Origin: Apostichopus japonicus
Taxonomy: Eukaryota; Echinodermata; Holothuroidea; Aspidochirotida; Stichopodidae
Direction: 5' to 3'
NCBI RefSeq assembly: GCF_037975245.1
Contig: NC_092580.1
Location: forward strand, 13,798,501 to 13,858,500
DNA: 60,000 nt
Below, in pieces: positions 23,500 through 33,955 of the stretch (the first letter of the stretch is position 1; the number at the start of each line of letters is the position of its first letter). The position numbers and the translations under genes are program-made. The notes beneath the pieces are model-generated. The model had not been told where the DNA came from. It was given only the letters and a program-made list of their open reading frames with translations, and ran no database searches.

Positions 23500-25035
23500 A
23501 AATTTCAGTTTCCTGTAGCACTACTGTACCAACCTACCAAGTATGAAGGTGATCAGACATATATTTGAAAAAATATCGACATTTTAAGAATTTGATTACA
23601 AGCCCCACCCACATATTCATGTACTGGACAACAAAAACAATGAGGTCCATGTAATGATAATGTAGCATATCTACAAGTTATTCAATACATTTACAGTAAT
23701 TAAATTTATTGTTTTTAAGATTATACATACACTTGCAAACATGCTAAACTGTAGATTACCTGGCCATCGTAAACAAAACCAAAAATTAATGCCTTTATTG
23801 ATGTACATATAAAGTTGAAAAAAAGTGATATAGTTGACTCTAGGCATTTCACCACCCCACACCCCCTCTCCAGACAAACACATGGGGATCATACGACACA
23901 ACCCATATCCCCAACCCAGAGCGGAACCCTTACCATCATACCACCTGCAGCCTCACCTACCATCCTACAACCCTGATCCCAACATCACCCTACTCATCTG
24001 ACAACCCCCCCCCCCACCTGACACCCATCAGATTTTACCAGTTTCACACCTTACTACCAACACATTAATCTACCCCACTCACATAAGATTTCCCTATACT
24101 CTATAGGTACATGTACAGTAATACCAGATTATTAAGTTCATTTACTATTTTCACTATAGACTATCCCTTTAATTGTCTGAGCCAGCTATTTATGCAACAT
24201 ACATATACACACATACCCACACGCAAACTTGATCAAAACATACAAACATGCCAACTCATCACAACATACACATATGCCAACTTAATTGCAAAGGTTACTT
24301 TTTTTCAGTCCAGTTTAATTTGTCACTGGACTACTCCTTTAATGGCCTGGCTAGCCAATTTCATGGTTTTATAAAGCAAAACAAATATAGATAAGATCAG
24401 CAAGCTCCCAGGAACCAGGAAAACATGTCAAACGTGACGAATGACAGGAGTTTAGGAATGAGGGACAACAAATGCTATATGGCCAACAAACACATGAATA
24501 TTAATGAGGTTACATGTTATTTTCATATGAAAATGTAACTATTATTATCCACCACCAATCAACAAAGTATGGAGATGATCGGTTATACCGTTGCAAAGTT
24601 ATTGACATTTTAAGAATTTCACTTTAACTGCTGCCTACTCATTAATATTCATGTCATGAACAACAAAAACAATAGGGAACATCTACTAATCATGGAGCAT
24701 GTACTAGTTCAAAATGACAGTAATTCAACATTTAATTTCTAAGATTTCAGGTTTACAAGCTATTTCTAGCAATTAAGGATTAAGCCCCACCTACTCATGA
24801 ATATTAATTAGATGAAATTCCACTGTCATGTGACAATGAACCACTTACATCACCATACCAAGTATGAAGCAGATCGGACATACCGTTGCGAAGATATTGA
24901 CATTTTAAGAATTTTACTTTAAGCCCTACCCACTTATTAATATTCATGTGATGGAGAACAAAAACAATAGGGACCATCCACACATCACCAGTCCAATATG
25001 ACATTGATCCAATGTGTCGTTGTTGAGATATCGTG
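23500..25035. repeat. Three spaced copies of a ~150-bp internal repeat
   Basis: Copies near 23519-23670, 24534-24715 and 24826-25030 share ACCAAGTATGAAG, GACATTTTAAGAATTT, a CCCAC stretch, ATATTCATG and GAACAACAAAAACAATAGGG in the same order. They are direct repeats inside the TIR element, downstream of its passenger gene. Confidence 0.75.
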
Positions 25036-25083
25036 TTTACGAGCAAGCTGTCACATCACACACATACATGTTTGTGTTTCGTT

Positions 25084-25243
25084 CAGACCGAGGACCCCAT
25101 TGTATTTTCCATTGTTCAAATCCACGTACCGTAACATTAACAATACCCCATACAATAGAATTCTTCCGAGGACGTGGTGATTCTTTAGAAATCACAACCG
25201 AGGACCTGAAATTGTTTTGTTCAAGTCCTCGGTCAGATAGCAA
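25084..25243. repeat. Short inverted-repeat element (ACCGAGGAC ends)
   Basis: Begins TTCAGACCGAGGAC and ends GTCCTCGGTCAGA, forming inverted ends around about 160 bp. An internal copy CCGAGGAC plus a small hairpin (GTGATTCTTTAGAAATCAC) suggests a MITE or a diverged hairpin repeat. Confidence 0.5.
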
Positions 25244-25429
25244 AACAAACGCACCCTCACACACGCCAACTTGATCGCATAGGTTACTCGGCCTTCGGCA
25301 TCGTAACCAAAAATAACAACATTTTGTAAGTCAAAACTAACACACGCAACAGCTCAAATGATCATGAAAAAACTGAGCCAAAAAAAACTGTACAAAAAAT
25401 GGTAGGTGCCTGGAGCAGTAATTAGGCCA

Positions 25430-28400
25430 TCAATTTTTAGCGATTTGCATGTTTAGTTTCTCCAGAATTTTATTGACTGATTTATCTGCCGGTGTAGTAT
25501 CATCAACATTCAAAATGATTTTTTTTAAAACTGAAGGGTTTTCTTCAGCAAAGGCTCATATGCCATATTTAGGACATAGAACACTGCCAAATAATTGCAC
25601 ATGGCTGCGAACAAACTTTTCAAAGTAGCTACTTGCAAGGTTTCCACTATCACAGTGTACTCTGGAACACCTTCATCCTCTGTCACCTGGATATAAACTG
25701 GCACGTCTGACAAGTCTGTAACCTGCAAAGATATTAAGGTATATGTATTCAATATACAGCGCTTTCCAGTTTCAGAAAATGGGAGGGGTGGCTGATCCAC
25801 CATGATGGCCATTCGTGACCAACAAACAAATATACTCCACCAACGAAGGAATCAAAATAAATAATTTCTTAAATATTTTTTCAAATCAATTTACAGTACA
25901 TCGTATTCACTACAAGTAATACTATTTGTGATGATATAAATTATAGCAGAGTATAAATGAAACAACAGAGCTAAATGGTGCACTGGTTCCGTGTATTTTA
26001 GAGAGAAATGAATATTTGCCATGAGTTATGACATCTTGTTACAGCTAATTACATCATGGTAGGGATTCATTCCACTAGATGATTTTAATACACTTGGGGC
26101 TGATCAGGAAATCCACATTGGGTTATGGTTACTGCAACTACAGATTGAAATCTGTCCAACATTCTGTTCCAGTTATCACATACATACTAGTCTATTCTAC
26201 CTTTGTGATGATGCCCTTACTATATTTACAGCTATGAACACTCCCAGGTCATACATGTGATATTTAGTTAGGGAATAATGATCAGATGTGTGGGCCTTTG
26301 TTGCAGACAGAAGGTTTTCAGGGCCCAAATATTTCAAGGCCCCCCAGAAATAAGGATGCCAAAAAATGCCCCCCCCCCCCCCAAAAAAAAAAGAAAGATG
26401 CCCCAACAAATGTTAGGGCAAATTTGTATGAAAACTATCATTTTGAGTGATTTCATAAATTGGCCCATATGGTCTACAGGTGACTTAGGCCCCCAAATCC
26501 TAAAAACCAAAAGGAGGCACTACCTAAGTACCACTGTGAAAAATGCTCAACACTGCACCATAGAATTCATAGGAAAAGAAACATTTTGTGTGATTTCAGG
26601 CGGAGTTCAGGAGTTCAAAATGGCCCATATGGCCCATACAATAGAATAGACAACAAATAGACAACAAATAGAAAACCTTTGGCCTAAAATTCCAAACACC
26701 CCAAAGGAGCACTACCAAAACACTATCGTGACAATTAAACTCTAAGCATTGTGACCATACAATCTGTAGGAAAATATTAATTTTGAGTTATTTCCTGATA
26801 TAGCCCATATGGCATCAGACCTAAAATTGCTGAATACCCCAAAGGAAACACTACCAGGGCACTATCATGATGAACCCTCGACACTGTAACATACAATATC
26901 AGACCACCTCTGATGGCCTTGACCCATAGTTTACATACTGTTGATTTAAATAATACATTGGGTACTTACACTATCCTCATCTGCAAATACAATCATAGCA
27001 CCCAACTTCTCATTCAGTAGAGTCGGAACTGACAGAATTGCTGCATGCATTCTAGACTCTAAAAGAAAAATCAACAACAGAATGTTAAAGCACTCATAAC
27101 ATCATGACATTTCAGAAGAGTGATATTATGTCATATTTGGTAACATCGATAGGACAAAAATATCACAGATTCACTCATCTGCAGTCTGGAGAGCAATACT
27201 CAATACTCAATAAATTGCTTAGGTGATAATATTAAAGTAGAGTACTAAATACATCACAGGTCTTATTTTCAGCAAAGATATTTGTATCATTTGATAAGGT
27301 CTAGGCTACTTAGCTAAGTAATATCAAGTATGAGAGCTCAACCCAAGCAAGCATCTTTAAGTTATGCCAATTGTTCAGTTATTTGTCGTGGGCCCCTACT
27401 GGCATGGGCCATAAAAAATAATTGCATTGTTTCCAAAAAATTGTTTTTGGAAATTGGAATAGACATTCTATATCCATATCCATAACTTCAAACATGTTAT
27501 AATAACCTTAATAATAATAAAACGTTTTTATATAGGGCATTCCGTCCAAGACCACAATGCTGCAATGCACTGCACACAGAAAAAATATAATTATACAAAA
27601 CATTACCCATATTGCAAATATAAATGCTAATTCAGAGTTGATTTTTTAATTTTTTTTTTAATAATCGAATAAATTTTGCAATAATCAAAAGTTCAATTTC
27701 CTCTCAAATGTTACCTAAATCTTCCAAAAACATCTATACCCACCCATATCACATACGAGCAGTCAGCCCAATGATTTAATTTGATTTCGGGACAATCAAG
27801 GGAAGTCAACAGTCTTGAATATAATTTCAAAATTAGGCCCTATATCCCCTCCACTAAGGGGCCCATGATACTGTACCAATTTCCCTTTGTTGAACACAGA
27901 CACTTGTTTGTACCAAATGAAGTACTTCACAGCCATAATTTATGCAATCTACCGTCAATACACAGCCTGTCTCGTTATCATCTGAGCACTTGATTGTGTT
28001 CATCCATGATCATATCTGGCAGTCTGGGTTATCTGTGGTACAGGGTCTTTCACAGGGTCCATCCTGATCCTTATTCTACTGAACTTAACTGAACTCTGAG
28101 GGGATTCTAGCAGGCAATTTCTAGAATTGTTCAATTTGTTTAAGCATAATAGGCCTCATGCCATACCGGTGTATGTGACAAGGATTTTTCTCCCTGAAAA
28201 TACAACCCCCCCCCCCAGATTTACTGAAATTGCTTTGATACTTGATTGAGACTCTATTTTATAAGGAACTGCTTGATTTCAGAGAATATGCTGACCACAA
28301 ATTCAACTTTTCCTGCCAAGAATTAAAAAAAAACACTGATTTAAATCAGCATGATTTAAAATCACACAACCCTCTGCTAGTAAGTCTTAACAAGGTCCTA

Positions 28401-29918
28401 AATTTACATATAGATTTAGCATTTCAAACATGTGGTGGTAGTTGGTTTCAGAGTTTAGCAGCTGCTGAAAAAAGAACTCTCACCGTAAGTAATGGTGCTG
28501 ACATTTGTACAATAAGTGTTGTAGCAGCATTTGACCTGAGAATATGTACCGGTTCAATGATATTGAGAAGTTTACATAGATAGTATGGAGCAAGTTTCTT
28601 TAATATTTTGTAGGTCAAAAGCATTAACTTACACATGATACGCTTCTTCACTTGTAACCAGTGGAGATTTACAAGGATGGGGGTTATGTGTTCACACTTC
28701 CTAGATAAGGTAACCAACCTGGCAGCTCGTACAACGCTGGAGCTTATTTGGCAGTCCATAAATGAGTCTGTTGCAAGAGTCAAGATGTGAAGAGACAAAT
28801 GCGTGCACTAGCCTTTTAGTGCTACCACAGTCTGAGTATGTACGGATGCGCCCTATTTTCCTCAGACTGTATGATGCAAGACGACAAACGTTAATGTCTA
28901 ATGAAGGTGTTTATTTTTCACTACCATACATCTGAATAGTTATACCCCCTTACCAAGACATATTTTGCATCCACCCCTGCCTCAGACTTTGCTCGTAGTC
29001 CATTTTGAAGACCCAGCACATACCTGGGTGATGATCACTTGAATAGTGAATTACAGATTGAATTGTTACTAATGTACCTTAACAGGCACCTTCGTCCTTC
29101 TCCATGGATGTATCTATGACAGTGGGATGCTTCATCTTCAAAGTGCAGCGGATTATGGCATCTCCATACTTGGAAAGCCCTTCACCAAGTAACTGTGCCA
29201 TTGTCGTCTTTCCTTCAAGTCGCTTTAATTCAAGTAGTATCTATGGTTAAATGAGATCAATTAGATATTATACAGTACATATGGTGAATTCACCTGAGAA
29301 GTTAAGAGATCGCTTAGGACTAACACATATTCGGGATTATGTTCAGAGACGTAGATTGAGATGGTTTAGACATGTCGAAAGGGATGGAAGATGCGAATTG
29401 GTAAAGAAGTAGAGAGAGACTACTGTAGCTGGTCAATGTAGGAGCAGTAGGCTCCCCAAGTCTTGGGATGAGGACATGAGGTTTTGTGGAGTGATCTTGC
29501 TGATAAAGGTATAGATCGGGCTCTAGCTCAGAATAAAACAAAATGGTTTCTTTTTAAGGGGGAACATCCCCCCCCCCCTACAAATTCCCAATAGCGGTAT
29601 CAGCAAAAAAAGTGTGGGAATCCTGCAATCGCGCTGCTTAGCGCAACACTGTCTTGAATTGATTTTTGAAAAACAAAGTCGTGGTTCGAACAAGTGGTGG
29701 GCCTAAAGTGAATATATTCAAATGTCCATAACTTTTGAAACCACAAGATTGAATTTTACTTTTACGCAGACTACTGTATAATAAATAATATCTACAAAGA
29801 CATATTCATACAGTACCTCTTCATCTTCAAATAGCCAAGGATAGACTTTCTTAACCACTTCGCTAGTAGCATCCTCTTCCACAATTAAACGACGTCTATC
29901 TGCCAATGTGATAGACAT
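25430..29918 (-). CDS. Uncharacterised four-exon gene inside the TIR element (SAMD3-like C-terminal region)
   Basis: Minus-strand exons read 29918-29817 (start ATG), 29240-29090, 27058-26970 and 25722 onward. Donors and acceptors fit and phases join (the codon GAG for Glu is split between exons 2 and 3). The product is about 180 aa. Recognisable stretches are ADRRRLIVEEDATSEVVKKV and YPWLFEDEE, then LLELKRLEGKTTMAQLLGEG, then ESRMHAAILSVPTLLNEKLG and MIVFADEDS, then VPVYIQVTEDEGVPEYTVIV. Arrangement and wording resemble the C-terminal half of multicopy animal proteins annotated as SAMD3-like, whose function is unknown; this is from memory and tentative. In the last exon the first frame stops at 25525 after TLQF, but a shifted frame continues with AFAEENPSVLKKIILNVDD to a stop at 25430-25432. 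That looks like the genuine C-terminus behind a one-base loss, so this copy may be a pseudogene. No SAM domain is encoded. Confidence 0.6.
26400..26900. repeat. Degenerate ~160-190-bp tandem repeat in passenger-gene intron
   Basis: Phrases such as TTTTGAGTGATTTC, TGGCCCATATGG and CACTACC(A/T)A recur three times in the same order. It is an old tandem repeat within the intron between exons 3 and 4 of the minus-strand gene. Confidence 0.6.
28350..28870 (-). pseudogene. CR1/L2-like LINE 3' fragment
   Basis: The minus strand reads AARLVTLSRKCEHITPILV, then LHWLQVKKRIMCKLMLLTYK, then ILKKLAPYYLCKLLNI. This is the standard tail of CR1/L2/Rex1-group reverse transcriptase ORFs. Downstream, after frame breaks, NAKSICKFRTLLRL matches the last conserved block. 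It is a truncated dead copy inside an intron of the minus-strand passenger gene. Confidence 0.8.
29283..29575 (+). pseudogene. RTE-like LINE 3' fragment
   Basis: The plus strand reads KLRDRLGLTHIRDYVQRRR then LRWFRHVERDGRCELVKK, followed by a stop, then SWDEDMRF and, in another frame, DKGIDRALAQNKTKW. This is the C-terminal block seen after the reverse transcriptase domain in RTE/BovB-type elements. It is frame-shifted and 5'-truncated. Confidence 0.7.
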
Positions 29919-30099
29919 ACAACTTTTGTTATTTGTTCACATCCCTAAAGTTCATGTGCATATTTTGTACAGCATGTGGGTAAACATGTACGGTACGATA
30001 CCAGTCACAATTCAACTATTTAATCACATCCCATTACTAAAATGTACAGTAGAAATGGAAGTGAAATTACTATGCAGTGATACAGAAGCCTGAATGCAT

Positions 30100-31448
30100 T
30101 TGATACCTGTATGGAAAAGAAACGTGCAAACATTAATCAATCCTCTATGGTAGCTACATTTTCATTTGTCAAGTGTACAATGATAACCAAATACATTTAT
30201 GTTTGAAATTGTAGTATTTCCAAAAAGTTGAATGAAACACCCCGTAAAAGATGTCCTATTTTATTTCCAATGGAATTAGGGTTAGCCTAGGGGGATCAAC
30301 TGCGGTTCACGGTACCACAGGTAAAGCGAGGAATATTCCATCTTGAAAAAAGCCTAGTCCAAGGCTATATGACTCCCTACAAACAGCTACAACAAATTAA
30401 ACACCCACCCACCTTTGTTCTGAATCGGAACTGTTTTGTACAAACTTAAAAAATAGCAGAAAAAACTGTCGCTAGAATATATAACAAATTTTAGCCAAAA
30501 ATTCAGGACAAGTCAGTGCAATTGTCCAGAAATATTCCCCCTCTATATTACTGACAACTAGGCCTTTAAATTAGTATGACACAGCTGTGGCAGCAATAGG
30601 CTGTTAGATTGCTCCAAGGTCCCCAATGTTTATTTTGGAAGGGGGAGTGTATTCTCCTGTGAATTGTTAACGGGATTGTTGGATAGGATGGTCAGTGGAC
30701 AAACTGGTAATAAAAGATTGGCGTCATGTTCAGTTGATGTTTTGTATGAAACATAGGCCTAGCCTCTGTATTTTATAAAAACTATTTAGGGCTAGGCCTG
30801 GGGGGGGGGCTATAGGGCCCTAGGAATAATCAGCTTATTTAGTGTAACAGTTTCGCACGCAACTACACAATCCCATACACACTATTCTAGTAAATTCATT
30901 ATCTTAGGGTGACCCTAATTGGAGGCTAATCCTTAACTCAAACCTAATCTAGGTATAAATAATATGGCCTAGGGCCTAAGCCTCTAAAGGCTATGTCCCC
31001 CCTGAAAGTGCAAGAGAAACACTGCTGTGAATTTATCCCCCTAAAATATTTCAAGAATAATATAGCCAAGGTCCTATCCCCCTAAGGCTAAAGTTTCTAA
31101 TACAGATTATAAATATTAAGTTTAATTTAGGTTTGTTATTTTGTAAAGAAATTATCCATTGCAAACATGAGAAACGCGTGAATACCGGGGCCACCATGAT
31201 ACGATAAACTGTGCTGTACAACTACTACAACTACAAGGCAGCTTAACGTCATTAGGTTTAACGTTAGGCAATTCGCCTATAGCTACTGCATGATAGGCCT
31301 AGCCTAGGACCTAGATCTTAGCTTGTTCGTACACAAGTTGGAATAATCGAAAATACACACTTTATGGTCTAATATACTATATACTTTTTAAGTGACTAAC
31401 AAACGACACTGGCCGAAGGCCCAAAGAAAACTGGTCTAATATACTAAC
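30100..31448. other. First intron / upstream part of the passenger gene
   Basis: No coding exon was recognised between the first coding exon (29817-29918) and the possible leader exon at 31449. The stretch is rich in CCTAGGC/TAGGCCTA-type palindromes. Confidence 0.35.
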
Positions 31449-31640
31449 CTTGCAATGGTTACTGACAATATCACTGGATGATAATATTTTTTTGATTTTT
31501 CGTACCGTAACCGTCTGGCTGCTAACTCCCTGCTGTACGTTCCTTGCTCGTCGTGTACGTATGTGTACAATGTACTATAGTTCAGTGCAGTACGCTAGGC
31601 CGTACCGTGGCGCTACAATTGTTAATATTTTCCCGCGCTT
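31449..31640 (-). promoter_or_regulatory. Possible leader exon and promoter of the passenger gene
   Basis: On the minus strand a GC-richer stretch ends in CATTGCAAG followed by the donor GTTAGT (31449/31448). No long coding frame is present, so it would be a 5' untranslated exon just inside the right end of the TIR element. Support is limited to base composition and the donor. Confidence 0.3.
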
Positions 31641-32480
31641 TTTCATATGACGAATATATCAACCTGATTGACTAGTGAGTTTCGTCCCAGTGCTGACATT
31701 TATTGTAGGACCAGATTAAAATAGAACTGTGACCATTATGTTCTGGTCAGGCGACCTTTTGGGTTAGTCGTGAAGGCATCTCTACCAAGATTATGGCGGT
31801 ATAATCGTTGACTAACGTAAACCAGTCGATATGACTAGACTTTAGCCTCGCTTGACTAGATTGTGTTTAGAGTGTATTTGGTTACACAGAATGCAGGTTA
31901 GCGTAAAGCTAGATCAGCGTGGGGGCCATGGGTCCGAGATTGGTCCCCTGGTGGGAGTCAAGAGCAGTGGCGTCGCCAAGGGGGGGCCAGGGGGGGCACG
32001 TGCCCCCCCTGGAAAACCTAGTGCCCCCCGAGTGCCCCCCCATCTGAGATTTGGGTTGGTAAAAAAATATATATATTTTGTTATATTCAACTCCCATCAT
32101 CAGAGTTGGTTTTTCATAAGGACAAAGAAGCACAGTAATTCGTATTTTCTTCAAATGAGCTGCGAAAAAATGAAAAAGTTTATCCTTGAACGTCGGGTAT
32201 CGAAGTCGTAACCCGCGCCATCACAACAGGTGTCGATATTTACATTGAATGTGTCATTGCTCACGCCATACCAGCGGATATACACGTCCGCTTCGCGAGC
32301 TACATGACTGTGAGAAAGGAGGGTACTGCGGTATGTTGCCTTGGTCTGAGGTTGACAGGTTAGGAGCTGACGAAATGTGAGAATGTGAGGGTCCGCAGGC
32401 ACCATACTTGCCTATATTTGTGGACCCATATATTAACCCTATTGTGTAGGGGGTGCAGAGGTCATTTGAGGCCAGATGCT

Positions 32481-33356
32481 TGTTACCCTCGAGTTAGGGG
32501 AATTCCGGGGTGGTTTGCTTTAGGGCTGCAGAAAGGAGACAGAGAACATATGATGAAGACAGCTCAATTGGCAGAATAGCAAGCAAATTTTATTATTAGA
32601 TTAACTGGCAGTAATTTAGCTTATCTCCGGTGTAAAACACACTTAATACTACAACATTGATTCTGGAATATTGATCTAGGGAAATCCCCTAATTATGAAA
32701 CAAAATTGGTGGCGCCCTTTAAGTAATATGAATACCATAACCACGCTGTGACTTAATACACGGTAGGTCTGGGCCTACGTTAGGCAGTGAACGAACAGCG
32801 AGCCTAGCTTAACAGTTCATATTTACTAACGACCTCTATGTGGTTAACATTTATGAAATACACTAATTACCCTACTTGAATTACTAAGCCTAATTGATTG
32901 TTTACATTACCACAGATCACAAGTCATGCAACATACGAACCTTAAATGACGGATTTAACGACAAATAAGTGCTACTCTCTGACCTAACATACAATATTAT
33001 ACGTATTATTCTGTGACATCGTTTCACGAGTGGTAACATATTTTAATCTGGTAATATCCCATCATTTCTCTTACATCATCAACCAGGACCTAATCAAATC
33101 AAAGCTAGAGGTGTTTTTATACAACTGGTTGAAGTTTTGGTGTTTAACATTTAATAAATCGTGTAAACTTACCTGCAGAAAGGAGACAGAGAACATATGA
33201 TGAAGACAGCTCAATTGGCAGAATAGCAAGCGCCAGTGAACGTACGTTCCTACATAGGCACGCATGTACACATTTAGTGTGCGTTTAAGTGCTTATAAAT
33301 GATATGGAACGCCAATTTGATGATTTTTGTAGGGGTACCTATTTTTCCGCGCAACA
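32481..33356 (-). repeat. 3' LTR of the gypsy element
   Basis: 876 bp, bounded by TGTTAC and GCAACA on the plus strand, so it has the TG...CA ends of LTRs. It contains two direct 59-bp copies (32526-32584 and 33173-33231). In element orientation the upstream copy is followed by GTAAGT and the downstream copy ends in a pyrimidine-rich CTCCTTTCTGCAG, the layout of an intron of 647 nt. Confidence 0.95.
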
Positions 33357-33372
33357 CACTCCCCTCCTTGAA
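33357..33372 (-). promoter_or_regulatory. Polypurine tract of the gypsy element
   Basis: On the minus strand AAGGAGGGGAGTG lies directly before the 3' LTR. This is the position and composition of the primer for plus-strand DNA synthesis. Confidence 0.8.
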
Positions 33373-33955
33373 AGAAGTTGTCCCCAACTTGTGAAGCCTA
33401 TGATGTTTTTCTGCCAATTCAGCAGTCGCTCACATGGCCTCTTCTCCGTCACTGCAGAAACTATAGAAAAACAATGATTAATTGAAAATAAATAAAGCAA
33501 CATATATACAAACTGCCACAACATATAACCTGATGCAATCATCTGAATTGTCAGTTTGAAATCTTAAAACAATGGTTCTTTCAGTTTCCCAATCTCTATT
33601 GGTTCTAAGCTCAGTATCAAAATAATGATAAAACATGTCTCTTGCCTGTGGCATATTTACCTCAATCTCTAATAGTCAGACAAATACTAACAGCTAGTAG
33701 AACTTACAGGACTATATCCTTTTACTCTAGCTAGTAGCTACCTCCCCATGTGCATAGCTTTTCCCATTTTGGGTTTTGCACCTACAATGGATTTGCTAAA
33801 TCTAATTGTAGCCTTAATGAGGCTCAGCATATCAAGTTGCTAGACAAACTATACAATAGTAAGGTAAATAAAACATACATGTACATCTGAAAATCCAAAA
33901 TTGAACCAATCATATCGTCTCCTTCCAAACTGACGAATCCTCACTACTTTAGAGC
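33373..33955 (-). other. 3' untranslated part of the gypsy element
   Basis: About 580 bp between the pol stop codon and the polypurine tract. No envelope-like or other frame with recognisable content is present. Confidence 0.6.

Larger units (their letters stand above)
22563..31874. mobile_element. 9.3-kb element with terminal inverted repeats (CACTG-type ends, TA duplication)
   Basis: The left end reads CACTGTAAACAT then AATCTAGTCAAG; the reverse complement of the right end reads CACTCTAAACAC then AATCTAGTCAAG, a 24-bp inverted repeat with two mismatches. Both sides are flanked by TA (22561-22562 and 31875-31876). Inside both ends are clusters of short palindromic TAGTCA and TGGTCA motifs, as in elements whose transposase binds subterminal repeats. 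The CACT(A/G) start and TA duplication recall the CACTA/Mirage/Chapaev group, but family assignment is an inference. It lies in the last intron of the first PLC-like gene and contains a four-exon minus-strand gene, a tRNA-like sequence, internal repeats and two LINE fragments. No transposase frame was recognised, so it is probably non-autonomous or decayed. Confidence 0.68.

Noticed and set aside
33071-33271. 66-codon frame found identically in both LTRs
   Set aside because: It is identical only because the LTRs are identical; it overlaps the duplicated splice-like segment and resembles no protein.
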